Assembly (NCBI RefSeq): GCF_000218785.1
Contig: NZ_AFPO01000011.1
Coordinates: 62,001 to 126,000, forward strand
Reading direction: 5' to 3'
DNA: 64,000 nt
DNA from: Idiomarina sp. A28L
Lineage (GTDB): Bacteria; Pseudomonadota; Gammaproteobacteria; Enterobacterales; Alteromonadaceae
Shown here: positions 1 through 8,427 of the stretch, piece by piece
Position numbering within the stretch: the stretch's first letter is position 1
How the letters are laid out: each line of letters begins with the position of its first letter
The notes under the pieces: generated by a model
Told to the model about the DNA's origin: nothing
What the model saw: only the letters and a program-made list of their open reading frames with translations
Database searches by the model: none
Translations under genes and position numbers: made by a program

Positions 1-1
1 A

Positions 2-820
2 ACGCCTTTAGTGGCTGCGCTACCGGAAATGCAGTTATGTGGCCGGTTGTGGATAGAAACTACAGATACCAACGATGGCCGTTCTTTATCAGCACTTTGC
101 CGGAAGATAACGAAACCGTTAAGCATGGCGTTGCAAGAAAAGGGCGTGTTAACCGAGAAAGAAGTAACAAATCGCCCAGCCATGCACGTGTTGTTTCGCA
201 GCACGCACTCGGTAGTAGTGGGTTATTCTTATAGTTACAACCACTCACCTTACTTGATGGGTATTCCGCGGGTGCGCACACCAAAAGCGGCACCGAGCCG
301 CTCGGCAGCCAAATTAGCTGAAGCGTTTAAAGTAATGATTCCTGAACATGAGCTAGAGCGCCGTGTTGAACCGGGCATGAAAGCGGTTGATTTAGGCGCC
401 AGCCCAGGCGGCTGGACATCGGTGTTAGTTTTCCACGATATGATGGTTTCGGCGGTGGATAACGGCCCGATGGACGAGCATTTAATGGAAACTGGCCAAG
501 TTCGGCACTTTCAGGAAGATGGCTTTCATTTCTTACCGAAACGTAAAAATATTAGTTGGCTAGTGTGCGATATGGTAGAAAAGCCAGTTCGTGTAGCGCA
601 TTTAATGGCTGATTGGTATATTGGCGAGTGGTGCCACGATGCTATTTTTAACTTGAAGCTACCCATGAAAACTCGCTATGCAGCGGTTAAACAGTATCTT
701 GAAGCGATTCGTGAGCGTTTGAATGAAGCTGAAGTTTGGGGATATGAATTAAGCGCTAAGCATCTTTATCATGATCGTGAAGAAGTTACAGTGTATTTGC
801 GCAAGAAATTTAAAACCTAA
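2..820 (+). CDS. rlmM: 23S rRNA 2'-O-ribose cytidine methyltransferase RlmM, 5' end missing
   Basis: RlmM uses S-adenosylmethionine to methylate the 2'-O of C2498 in 23S rRNA. The frame is open from the first bases of the window, so the N-terminal THUMP-like part lies outside. About 272 residues are seen of a protein of about 360. Visible landmarks are the SAM-binding motif DLGASPGGWT, the stretch VDNGPMDEHLMETGQV, the catalytic-region blocks NISWLVCDMVEKP and IFNLKLPMK, and the conserved tail LYHDREEVTVYLRK. Each matches E. coli RlmM closely as I recall that sequence. The gene ends about 70 bp before the next one. Identification is firm; only the true start is unknown. Confidence 0.95.
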   Translation, partial: TPLVAALPEMQLCGRLWIETTDTNDGRSLSALCRKITKPLSMALQEKGVLTEKEVTNRPAMHVLFRSTHSVVVGYSYSYNHSPYLMGIPRVRTPKAAPSRSAAKLAEAFKVMIPEHELERRVEPGMKAVDLGASPGGWTSVLVFHDMMVSAVDNGPMDEHLMETGQVRHFQEDGFHFLPKRKNISWLVCDMVEKPVRVAHLMADWYIGEWCHDAIFNLKLPMKTRYAAVKQYLEAIRERLNEAEVWGYELSAKHLYHDREEVTVYLRKKFKT

Positions 821-890
821 ACTGGTTAATAAGTGCAGCGAATAGCCTCTGCATTGTTGAATAAAACATACTTATTCATAGGATATAGCA

Positions 891-1178
891 ATGAAAGAAC
901 GTGAAGTAGTAGCCTGGGAAGAATCTAGGGCAAAGGGTTTTGGTAAGTTCGTTGTGATTCATGGTGTGCTTTCTTGGGGCTTACCGATGTTAATTATTAT
1001 TGGCTATTTCAATAATATTTTAGCTGAGGGTGCTACTTTTGCATCAGTTCTAATTCACTGCATTATTTGGTTTATTGCCGGTGGCTTATTTGGTTTGGTT
1101 CTTTGGTTTGTAAATGAGCGCCGCTACAAAAAGCACCAAGAAAATCTGGCTGCGAAAACGGAATCAAAACCCGAATGA
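891..1178 (+). CDS. small two-helix inner-membrane protein, unknown function
   Basis: A 95-residue protein that I cannot assign to a family. After a charged N-terminus there are two hydrophobic segments, about residues 22-42 (VIHGVLSWGLPMLIIIGYF) and 53-74 (VLIHCIIWFIAGGLFGLVLWF). A Lys/Arg/Glu-rich C-terminal tail follows, consistent with an inner-membrane protein whose tail is cytoplasmic. An AGGA lies about 10 bases before the ATG. A clear intrinsic terminator follows the stop, so it is probably a separate or last transcription unit after rlmM. It is likely real because of length, hydrophobic pattern, ribosome site and terminator. No function is inferred. Confidence 0.75.
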   Translation: MKEREVVAWEESRAKGFGKFVVIHGVLSWGLPMLIIIGYFNNILAEGATFASVLIHCIIWFIAGGLFGLVLWFVNERRYKKHQENLAAKTESKPE

Positions 1179-1213
1179 TTTTTCACGCACACTTCCTGAT
1201 AAACATCATTATG

Positions 1214-1252
1214 AGCCCTTGCTATTGAGCGTATCGATAGCAAGGGCTTTTT
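1214..1252 (+). terminator. intrinsic terminator after the small membrane protein gene
   Basis: A perfect 12-bp stem, AGCCCTTGCTAT (1214-1225) with ATAGCAAGGGCT (1237-1248), has an 11-base loop and is followed directly by five T residues. It lies 35 bp downstream of the preceding stop codon. Confidence 0.88.
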
Positions 1253-1386
1253 ACTGATCCTCTTGTTCGTTGTGAAGCGTAATGATTAATAACGCTTAAA
1301 AATTGCGCTTACTAGTGATTGCACTGCGCTTTGTTAGAGACGCAACGCGGCTTACCACTGCAATACCAGTTTCAGAGGATTATATA

Positions 1387-1917
1387 ATGAATAAATTAAT
1401 TACTACCGTACTTCTACTGGCATTAATGTTTGGCATCGGCGCACATGCTAACGGCTTCGATGCGCAGCGGTTTGTGAAACCTAGCGACGCTGAACTACGT
1501 GAAATGCTAACGCCCCTGCAGTATCGTGTAACCCAGCAAGACCATACTGAACGGCCGTTTGATAATCGTTACTGGGATAACCATGCTGTGGGGATTTATG
1601 TGGATATCGTATCGGGTGAACCGCTATTTTCTTCTGCCGATAAGTATGAATCGGGCTCAGGTTGGCCTAGTTTTATTCGGCCTATTCACCGCAGTGTTGT
1701 TACCGAGCATCGAGATCGTTCTTGGTTTGTAGTTCGTACCGAAATACGCAGCCGAGTAGCTGATTCTCATCTTGGCCATGTATTCGATGATGGCCCGCGG
1801 CCAACAGGTTTGCGTTATTGTATGAACTCTGCCGCCATGCGTTTTATACCAGTGGAGCGAATGCAGGAAGAGGGTTACGGTGAGTATATTGATAGAGTGG
1901 GCCCGCCGATAAGCTAG
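1387..1917 (+). CDS. msrB: exported peptide-methionine (R)-S-oxide reductase MsrB, zinc-less type
   Basis: MsrB reduces the R form of methionine sulfoxide in proteins. The ATG at 1387 is chosen because GAGG sits just upstream and the product then starts with a signal peptide ([21 protein letters not shown]), giving 176 residues. A longer frame from 1303 would bury that signal. Family blocks are [22 protein letters not shown] and [11 protein letters not shown], the last holding the catalytic Cys145. The two CxxC zinc motifs of many MsrBs are absent, and Cys145 is the only cysteine in the mature protein, so recycling cannot use an internal resolving cysteine. A periplasmic repair role is inferred from the signal. 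The gene stops 3 bp from the convergent trmK. Confidence 0.92.
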   Translation: MNKLITTVLLLALMFGIGAHANGFDAQRFVKPSDAELREMLTPLQYRVTQQDHTERPFDNRYWDNHAVGIYVDIVSGEPLFSSADKYESGSGWPSFIRPIHRSVVTEHRDRSWFVVRTEIRSRVADSHLGHVFDDGPRPTGLRYCMNSAAMRFIPVERMQEEGYGEYIDRVGPPIS

Positions 1918-1920
1918 TTC

Positions 1921-2610
1921 TTAAAAAAGAACGCTTTGGTATGCAGCGAGCGCTTTTTTAGCGGCTGCATTATTGCGAGTTTGCCGCTGGTAATGCTGAA
2001 TTCTAGTTTTCAGATATTGTTGGCGAATAGCTATGGCATCTTCGCACTTAGCTTGCCAAAGTAAACTGCCAACAGGGTGAATAGGTTTGCTCGCAGCATG
2101 TTTGCTTGTAGATACAAAAAGTATTTCGTAAATTCGTTGGTTTTCTTTTACGAGAGTTTCGTTGATAAGGGAGCAGTTCATTTGAATCAATTGTTGGCGC
2201 AGGGAATATTCGTGGTGCACCGGGCAAATTAAAAAATCGATTTCGATAGCCGAATGGTTTTGCAAGATACTTGTTATTATCTGTTGGGTTAAATCGCCGC
2301 CAATACCGGCAATAATCACCAAATGTTTACCGGAATATAGATCGAGCCGCAGGGCGGCACTATCAAGGCATTGTGTATGCCAAGTAGTGGCTGAACCGGT
2401 AGGTGCTAGTTTTTCGCAAAACTTATGTAGTTTCACTTCAAGCTCCGCAATCAATTCTGGTACGATATCAACAAAATGAATATTCGGTGCAGCGTTTCTC
2501 TTCAGTAAAGCCGCCCCTAATAGACCATGATCGCAGCAAGTATCCCAAATGTGTTCGTAGCCATGAGAAATCATGGCGTTGATTTGCTGCAAACGTTTAC
2601 CTAACTTCAT
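1921..2610 (-). CDS. trmK: TrmK-family tRNA (adenine22-N1)-methyltransferase
   Basis: A 229-residue SAM-dependent methyltransferase of the TrmK/DUF633 family, whose studied members methylate N1 of A22 in tRNA. Visible are the N-terminal block RLQQINAMI, a motif-I region IWDTCCDHGLLGAALL, an acidic residue after the second strand (FVDIVPELI), and the glycine-rich IIAGIGGDLTQQII followed by DFLICPVHHEYSLRQQL, all characteristic of the family. It is transcribed away from murI with only 29 bp between the start codons. E. coli lacks this gene but it occurs in several marine gammaproteobacteria. The family call is good; the exact tRNA target is inferred. Confidence 0.82.
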   Translation of the reverse strand: MKLGKRLQQINAMISHGYEHIWDTCCDHGLLGAALLKRNAAPNIHFVDIVPELIAELEVKLHKFCEKLAPTGSATTWHTQCLDSAALRLDLYSGKHLVIIAGIGGDLTQQIITSILQNHSAIEIDFLICPVHHEYSLRQQLIQMNCSLINETLVKENQRIYEILFVSTSKHAASKPIHPVGSLLWQAKCEDAIAIRQQYLKTRIQHYQRQTRNNAAAKKALAAYQSVLF

Positions 2611-2639
2611 TGTTGCTGGCCTATGTTGGAGATTTTAGA

Positions 2640-3428
2640 GTGAGTTCTAATGGTTCTATTGGTGTTTTTGATTCCGGTATCGGTGGTTTGGCGATAACCC
2701 GCGAAATACGAAAGCTCCTTCCGAACGACAATATTATATATGTAGCTGATAGCCGGCACGCACCTTATGGCGAAAAAACAGATGCGTATATTTTACAACG
2801 CTGCATAGCAATCACTGAATACCTTATTTCACAAGATGTGAAGGCGATAGTGGTTGCCTGTAATACGGCTACCACATCATGCATTGAAGCTTTGCGCGAA
2901 CGCTACTCTATTCCCTTTATCGGAACCGAGCCCGGTATTAAGCCCGCAGTATTGAATACCAAAACCGGTATTATTGGTGTGTTGGCAACTCCTCGAACTC
3001 TAAAAACTAATTCTTTTAGCTCCTTGGCCGATCGGGTGGCGCTAAATATTCAAATTGAGCTGATGCCTTGCCCTGATTTAGTTCAGCAGGTGGAATCGTT
3101 GCAACTAGATTACGATTCAGCCTCAGAAGTGGTAAAACAATACGTGCTCCCTCTCATTGATAAGGGTGTTGATACATTAGTGTTAGGCTGCACACACTAT
3201 GCGCATTTAATGCCGGTAATTAAACGCATAGCTGGGCCTGAAGTGCGCATTATTAATACCGAGGTTGCGGTGGCCAAGGAGGTACTACGGCGGCTCGATA
3301 AAACCGATTTAAACACCACAAATCAAGGCTTGGCAACAACAAAATTCATTACCAGTGGGAATCAAGCGCACTTTCAGCAACAGGTAGATGTGTTGTGGGG
3401 GGAAGGGTTTGATGTGGATGTATTCTAG
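2640..3428 (+). CDS. murI: glutamate racemase
   Basis: Converts L-glutamate to D-glutamate for peptidoglycan, without a cofactor, using two cysteines. Both active-site motifs are present: VVACNTATT (about residues 71-79) and LGCTHYAHL. The N-terminal IGVFDSGIGGL and the block HAPYGEK are also typical. I chose the GTG at 2640 because GGAG lies eight bases upstream and this gives 262 residues starting just before the first beta strand. An upstream TTG at 2610 would overlap the trmK start and has no ribosome site. The gene stands alone, followed by about 110 bp without a gene. Confidence 0.95.
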   Translation: MSSNGSIGVFDSGIGGLAITREIRKLLPNDNIIYVADSRHAPYGEKTDAYILQRCIAITEYLISQDVKAIVVACNTATTSCIEALRERYSIPFIGTEPGIKPAVLNTKTGIIGVLATPRTLKTNSFSSLADRVALNIQIELMPCPDLVQQVESLQLDYDSASEVVKQYVLPLIDKGVDTLVLGCTHYAHLMPVIKRIAGPEVRIINTEVAVAKEVLRRLDKTDLNTTNQGLATTKFITSGNQAHFQQQVDVLWGEGFDVDVF

Positions 3429-3542
3429 GCGTTTTTTCCCTGTTTGGCCTAACTGATACCTATTCGCTTGCGGCTATATTTGTAATGCTATTTGTGGCAA
3501 TATAAAAAAATAAAACAAGCGTTTAAATATAGGTGGTCAGTT

Positions 3543-5318
3543 ATGTCGAAATTGGTACAACAACAGGATCTTGAGTTTCTTCTTAATACTGTTTTTTCCG
3601 CTGCACAGCTTACCCGTTTTGAGCGCTACGCAGATTATGATCAAGAAGCGTTCGCCAGCGTTCTTGATACAGCTCGCCGCATAGCAGAAACGCATTTTTT
3701 ACCGCACAACGCCAAAGCCGATGCTAACGAGCCGCAATTCGATGGCGAGCATGTAACCACTATTCCAGAAGTTAAAGCTGCGTGGCAGCATTATGCCGAA
3801 TCAGGCTTGCTTTCGGCTCGGCATAGGTATGATGATGGTGGTATGCAGTTGCCTGCACTTATCAGCATGGCGTGTAATGCTTATTTCATGGCGGCAAACC
3901 CAGCCACTGCGGCTTATCCTTTCCTTACCAGCGCGGCTGCGAATGTAATTCATGCCTTTGCGGCAGATGCGCAAAAACAAGCGTTTTTAGAACCTATGTT
4001 TAATGGCCGCTTTGCTGGCACTATGGCACTTACTGAGCCCGATGTGGGTTCATCGCTTGGTGATCTCACTACGAAAGCGATACCTCATGAAGATGGTACA
4101 TACCGGCTGAAAGGCCAAAAGATGTATATTTCTGGTGGTGATCAAGATATTACCGAAAACATTGTGCATTTGGTGCTCGCCCGAATCGAGGGTGCGGCGG
4201 TGGGTGTGAAAGGTATTTCAATGTTTATTGTGCCGAAGTTTTTGGTGGATGAACAAGGTAACTGTAGTGAACGAAACGACGTAAAGCTTGCGGGCTTGCT
4301 GCATAAAATGGGCTACCGTGGAACTACTTCTACGGTGCTTTCATTTGGCGAGCAGGGCGCTTGTGTGGGCTACCTAGTGGGTGAAGCCGGGCATGGCTTG
4401 AGCTACATGTTCAAAATGATGAACGAGGCAAGGGTTGGCGTAGGCCTTGGTGCCGCAATGATTGGCTATCGAGGTTACTTAGAATCGCTTGCTTATGCTA
4501 AAGATCGGCCGCAAGGGCGCAGTGCTGCCAATCGCGATCCGGCAAGTAAACCGGTGCCTATTATCGAGCATGCCGATGTTCGGCGCATGCTTTTGCAACA
4601 AAAAGCTTATGTTGAAGGCTCGCTAGCGCTTTGTTTGTTAGCTGCCCGATTAGTCGATGAGCACGATGCGGGTGATAACGCTGAGAGCGGCATTTTGCTT
4701 GATTTACTTACTCCGGTAGTTAAATCATACCCTTCTTTTTATGGCCCACGTGCTAACGATCTAGCTATTCAAGTGCTTGGGGGGGCGGGCTACATTCGTG
4801 AATACCCAGTGGAACAGTGTTATCGGGATAATCGTTTGAACCCAATTCATGAAGGCACTCATGGTATTCAGGGGCTCGATTTACTGGGTAGAAAGCTGTG
4901 GCAACATGAAGGCAAGGGTTTAAAACTATTGCTGGAGCGTATTCAAGTAACCCTAAATGCTGCAAGTAAGTACCCAGAGTTGCACGAAGCAGTGGTGCTT
5001 TACCAAAATGCTTTGAAGCCGTTTATGGCAACTACTGTTGAACTTGGCCAGAGTTTACTCAGTGGTAACGCCGAACAAACCTTAGCGAATGCTTCGGTAT
5101 ATTTGGATATCATGGGTAAATACGTAGTGGGTTGGTTGTGGTTAGAAATGGCTAGCAAAGCACTTGGCGATCATGGGTTAGAACCAGATTTTGTGCAAGG
5201 AAAGTTGCAGGCAGCTCGGTATTTTATGCGCTGGGAATTGCCGGAAGCAGAACTGCATTTGCAGCGTTTGCAGGCGGCTGATGATACCTTTCTTAGCACT
5301 AAGCCGGAGTGGCTGTAA
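3543..5318 (+). CDS. acyl-CoA dehydrogenase of the long (about 590 aa) DmdC-like type
   Basis: A flavoprotein that forms a 2,3 double bond in an acyl-CoA. The ATG at 3543 has AGGTGG six bases upstream and gives 591 residues. In order there is an N-terminal helical extension, the FAD-site strand AGTMALTEPDVGSSLGDL, the block YRLKGQKMYISGGD, the active-site region YPVEQCYRDNRLNPIHEGTHGIQGLDLLGRK with the likely catalytic Glu in HEGT, and an extra C-terminal helical domain found in the long subfamily. That subfamily includes 3-methylmercaptopropionyl-CoA dehydrogenase (DmdC), but many members act on other short or medium acyl-CoAs, so the substrate is unknown. No other beta-oxidation gene is adjacent. 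Confidence 0.88.
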   Translation: MSKLVQQQDLEFLLNTVFSAAQLTRFERYADYDQEAFASVLDTARRIAETHFLPHNAKADANEPQFDGEHVTTIPEVKAAWQHYAESGLLSARHRYDDGGMQLPALISMACNAYFMAANPATAAYPFLTSAAANVIHAFAADAQKQAFLEPMFNGRFAGTMALTEPDVGSSLGDLTTKAIPHEDGTYRLKGQKMYISGGDQDITENIVHLVLARIEGAAVGVKGISMFIVPKFLVDEQGNCSERNDVKLAGLLHKMGYRGTTSTVLSFGEQGACVGYLVGEAGHGLSYMFKMMNEARVGVGLGAAMIGYRGYLESLAYAKDRPQGRSAANRDPASKPVPIIEHADVRRMLLQQKAYVEGSLALCLLAARLVDEHDAGDNAESGILLDLLTPVVKSYPSFYGPRANDLAIQVLGGAGYIREYPVEQCYRDNRLNPIHEGTHGIQGLDLLGRKLWQHEGKGLKLLLERIQVTLNAASKYPELHEAVVLYQNALKPFMATTVELGQSLLSGNAEQTLANASVYLDIMGKYVVGWLWLEMASKALGDHGLEPDFVQGKLQAARYFMRWELPEAELHLQRLQAADDTFLSTKPEWL

Positions 5319-5344
5319 GCAGGCTTGGAAGAGCGTTGAAATGT

Positions 5345-5376
5345 AAAAAAGGAGCTATTCGCATAGCTCCTTTTTT
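5345..5376. terminator. bidirectional terminator between convergent genes
   Basis: A run of six A, a perfect 8-bp stem GGAGCTAT (5351-5358) with ATAGCTCC (5363-5370), and a run of six T. Either strand reads as stem plus U-tract, so it can serve both the acyl-CoA dehydrogenase gene and the isocitrate dehydrogenase gene. Confidence 0.9.
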
Positions 5377-5403
5377 ATTTGGTCACGAGTAGCTATTGAA
5401 TAA

Positions 5404-6408
5404 TTATAGGCGATCAATAATAGCTTGAGTGAAATCAGTAGTGCCGTGGCTGCCACCTAAATCAGCGGTGGTGCGATCGCCGCTTTCAATTACATCGCGC
5501 AACGCATTGAGGATATTCTTTGCTTCTTTTTGCATACCCAAATGCTCAAGCATTTGAATAGCGCCTAAGATAATGGCGCTTGGGTTTGCTAAGTTCATAC
5601 CCGCGATATCTGGTGCTGAACCGTGAACTGCTTCAAAAATGGCACAATCGGCACCAATATTCGCACCTGGAGCCATGCCTAAACCACCTACAAGGCCCGC
5701 GCAGAGATCTGATAAGATATCGCCGAACAAGTTAGTAGTTACGATGACATCGAAGTTCTCGGGGTTCATAACAAGCTTCATGCATGCGGCATCAACAATC
5801 ATTTCTTCGAATTGAATATCTTCATATTCTTTCGCAATTTCACGTGCTACGGCTAAAAACATGCCCGAAGTTGTTTTCAAGATGTTTGCTTTGTGAACTG
5901 CGGTAACTTTTTTCCGGTTTTCGCGGCGGGCTGTTTCGAAGGCGAAGCGAACAATGCGCTCACAGCCTACACGGGTAACACGGCTCACTGCTTCCGCTTC
6001 GCTACCATCTTCTTTAGTAGTTTGGCCAATGCCTGAATACATTCCTTCGGTATTTTCACGAATGGTAATGATATCAATGTCTTCGTAGCGTGCTTTCGTG
6101 CCTTTGAAGCTTACCACTGGGCGCACGTTGGCGTATAAACCAAATTGCTTACGTAAAGTAACGTTGATTGATGTAAAACCACCACCTACTGGCGTAGTTA
6201 AAGGGCCTTTAAGAGCAATTCCATTTCGCGCAATAGCTTCTAATGTGGATGCTGGCAACAATTCACCATGTTTCTCTAGCGCTATGAGCCCGGCTTCAGC
6301 ATATTCATAAGTAAACCCACACCCTGCTTTATCAAGAATGGCGGTAACTGATTCAATAATATCGGGGCCGATACCATCGCCTGGAATTACGGTAATTGTT
6401 TTGCTCAT
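5404..6408 (-). CDS. NAD-type isocitrate dehydrogenase
   Basis: A 334-residue beta-decarboxylating dehydrogenase of the short IDH3-like class, expected to turn isocitrate into 2-oxoglutarate in the citric acid cycle. It starts ITVIPGDGIGPDI. The substrate motif SINVTLRKQFGLYANVRP (about 80-97) has the Ser, Asn and Arg pattern of isocitrate enzymes rather than isopropylmalate enzymes. Metal ligands lie in VTTNLFGDILSDL. The cofactor loop reads HGSAPDIAGMNLANP, with Asp-Ile where NADP enzymes such as E. coli Icd carry Lys-Tyr, so NAD is predicted. It is a single gene facing the acyl-CoA dehydrogenase across a shared terminator, with AAGG before the ATG. Confidence 0.87.
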   Translation of the reverse strand: MSKTITVIPGDGIGPDIIESVTAILDKAGCGFTYEYAEAGLIALEKHGELLPASTLEAIARNGIALKGPLTTPVGGGFTSINVTLRKQFGLYANVRPVVSFKGTKARYEDIDIITIRENTEGMYSGIGQTTKEDGSEAEAVSRVTRVGCERIVRFAFETARRENRKKVTAVHKANILKTTSGMFLAVAREIAKEYEDIQFEEMIVDAACMKLVMNPENFDVIVTTNLFGDILSDLCAGLVGGLGMAPGANIGADCAIFEAVHGSAPDIAGMNLANPSAIILGAIQMLEHLGMQKEAKNILNALRDVIESGDRTTADLGGSHGTTDFTQAIIDRL

Positions 6409-6555
6409 TAGAAAACCCTTCTACAACAATTAAAATACGAAGCAGGCACGTACTGAGCCAGCGAGTTTTGTGGCTGGATTATAGCGTTTTTAGGCGGTTT
6501 TAGCTAGGCGAGGGTAAGCGCATATAACCGCTATTCACCAAATGATTAGCGGTAG

Positions 6556-6930
6556 TTAATTGCCGAATTCAGCAGTGTAAGCTGATTCACCCCAAACATA
6601 GAGCTTGTCGTTGAAAAAGAGTAATGGCGTGGTTTCGTCTCGTGTGGTGATGCCATCAGATTTAACATGTTGAGTACGATAAAAAAGAATTAAAACGTTG
6701 CGCCCATCACTGCTGATGCGCGCCTCGCTGATATCAGGTGGGCCAAGAAGACGCAGAACTTCATCTCTGTGGGCGCCAATCTCTAGGCGGCCAATATATT
6801 TACGATTGAAGATCTCACGCTCTCGCCATGTCATGGTTTCAGGGTTTGCCGTATAGAAATGCAGCACGGCCCCCGCAAGAATTGCGTAGAGCAGAAAGCC
6901 TATGGCTGCAATGATAAACCCTTTTTTCAC
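6556..6930 (-). CDS. DUF3192 family membrane-anchored protein
   Basis: A 124-residue protein of the DUF3192 family, known mainly from Vibrio, Shewanella and Alteromonas relatives; its function is not known to me. One N-terminal hydrophobic segment (about residues 4-26) should anchor it in the inner membrane or act as an uncleaved signal. The rest resembles small BamE/SmpA-like repeats: FNRKYIGRLEIG, then DEVLRLLGPPDISEA, then the family block FYRTQHVKSDGITTRDETTPLLFF. The start is GTG at 6930, four bases after the ppnN stop, and its ribosome site (AAAGGG) lies inside the end of ppnN. The two genes are therefore probably co-transcribed and translationally coupled. Confidence 0.85.
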   Translation of the reverse strand: MKKGFIIAAIGFLLYAILAGAVLHFYTANPETMTWREREIFNRKYIGRLEIGAHRDEVLRLLGPPDISEARISSDGRNVLILFYRTQHVKSDGITTRDETTPLLFFNDKLYVWGESAYTAEFGN

Positions 6931-6934
6931 AAAA

Positions 6935-8311
6935 TTACCCTTTCACAACTTGATAGCATGGTGTGTATTTTGTACCACCCGGGAGTTTCATGCGATCCTG
7001 CTCAACGAAAGATTGCAGCAGTTCGTCGAGTTCTCGCATGAATTCCGGCTCACCCGTTATTTGGTAAGGCCCATGAGCACGAATTTCTCGTAATCCTGGC
7101 GCTTTCACATTTCCGGCAACAATAGCTGAGAAAGCTCTGCGTAAATCAGCTGCCAGTTCTTCTTTCGGCTGATTTCTGTGCAGGTTAAGCTTCGCAACGT
7201 TCGCATGGGTAGGTTCAAATGGAAGCTGGAATGGCTCTTCAATATGTAGTGTCCAGTTAAAGTGGTATGCATCACCACTTTCCTGACGATACCGTTTTAC
7301 CGCTGCCATACCGGTTTGAATATGTTGTGCTACCGCTACCTGATCATCGATGATGATTTTGTAGTATTGGGTGGCCTCTTGGCCCAAGGTATTAGCAATA
7401 AACTGGTCTAAATGTTCAAAATACGCGCGTGAGCTTTCTGGCCCCGTTAAGATTACTGGCAAGGCCTGCTCTTTATTATGGGGGTGCATTAAAATGCCCA
7501 ATAAATAAAGAAGCTCTTCGGCTGTTCCAGCACCACCTGGGAAAATAATAATGCTGTGGGCGCAGCGCACGAACGCTTCCAAACGTTTTTCGATATCAGG
7601 CATGATAACTAGTTCGTTTACGATTGGGTTTGGTGGTTCGGCGGCAATAATACCCGGTTCAGTTAAGCCAAAGTAACGGGCATTTTTGATTCGTTGTTTG
7701 GCATGGCCGATGGTTGCGCCTTTCATTGGGCCTTTCATGGCACCTGGGCCGCAACCTGTGCATACGTTGAAACCACGCAACCCAAGCTCATAACCTACAA
7801 CTTTAGTGTATTTATATTCGGTTTCTGAAATTGAATGGCCACCCCAACATACCACCATATCCGGCTCTTGAATTGGTTTAACCACCCCAGCATTACGCAT
7901 AATATCAAAGGTAACATGGGTTAAATGGCGAGTGCTCATGCTTTGTAATACTTCTGCTGGGTAACGTTCACCAACGAAAAGAATATCGCGTAAAACCGCT
8001 TCTACGTGCTCACGAATACCAACGATCAGCTCGCCATCAACAAATGCAGAAGGTGGAGGGTTAATAAGCTCAAGTTTCACGCCACGTTCCCGGCGTAATA
8101 CATTAACTTCAAAATCTTCAAATTGGTCAAAGATATCTGCACTGTTATCCGTGTGGCTACCCACATTCAATACGGCTAAAACGCAATTGCGAAATAGTTT
8201 ATACAGAGGGCTATCCGTTGATTGTTGTAAACGGTCGATTTCAAGTTGTGATAGCAGGGCCATGCTGCCCTGAGGTGATAATGAAATTCTCATATGTATT
8301 TTATGCTCCAT
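6935..8311 (-). CDS. ppnN: nucleotide 5'-monophosphate nucleosidase PpnN (YgdH)
   Basis: PpnN splits purine and pyrimidine nucleoside monophosphates into base and ribose-5-phosphate. In E. coli it is controlled by (p)ppGpp. The 458 residues align over the full length with E. coli YgdH: N-terminal block [18 protein letters not shown], the LOG-family phosphate loop [19 protein letters not shown], the block [16 protein letters not shown], and a C-terminal domain ending [16 protein letters not shown]. An alternative start at the seventh codon (8293) matches the E. coli start better, but GAGG is better placed for 8311. It leads the DUF3192 gene. relA, which makes ppGpp, is also in the window, about 50 kb away. 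Confidence 0.95.
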   Translation of the reverse strand: MEHKIHMRISLSPQGSMALLSQLEIDRLQQSTDSPLYKLFRNCVLAVLNVGSHTDNSADIFDQFEDFEVNVLRRERGVKLELINPPPSAFVDGELIVGIREHVEAVLRDILFVGERYPAEVLQSMSTRHLTHVTFDIMRNAGVVKPIQEPDMVVCWGGHSISETEYKYTKVVGYELGLRGFNVCTGCGPGAMKGPMKGATIGHAKQRIKNARYFGLTEPGIIAAEPPNPIVNELVIMPDIEKRLEAFVRCAHSIIIFPGGAGTAEELLYLLGILMHPHNKEQALPVILTGPESSRAYFEHLDQFIANTLGQEATQYYKIIIDDQVAVAQHIQTGMAAVKRYRQESGDAYHFNWTLHIEEPFQLPFEPTHANVAKLNLHRNQPKEELAADLRRAFSAIVAGNVKAPGLREIRAHGPYQITGEPEFMRELDELLQSFVEQDRMKLPGGTKYTPCYQVVKG

Positions 8312-8427
8312 ACAAACAGCCTCTGCCGTTTGTGTTTCCTTGTTCTTGTGTTTTTTGATGTATAAATAGTTTCGTTACACGTGTACTAAGAGTACGCATC
8401 TTCTCAGGTATTAATCAACCAAAATAA

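Noticed and set aside
1303-1386. Upstream extension of the msrB frame to an earlier ATG
   Set aside because: It has no ribosome site and would place 28 charged residues before an obvious signal peptide; the ATG at 1387 has GAGG upstream.
1917-1932. Small hairpin GTTCTT/AAGAAC between msrB and trmK as a terminator
   Set aside because: Only six A/T-rich pairs and no T-run; too weak to call.
2610-2639. TTG start for murI overlapping the trmK start codon
   Set aside because: No ribosome site; the GTG at 2640 has GGAG at good spacing and fits the family N-terminus.
4765-4965. Antisense frames of 60-100 codons inside acyl-CoA dehydrogenase and many other genes
   Set aside because: They mirror the codon pattern of the real gene on the other strand and lack ribosome sites or family features.
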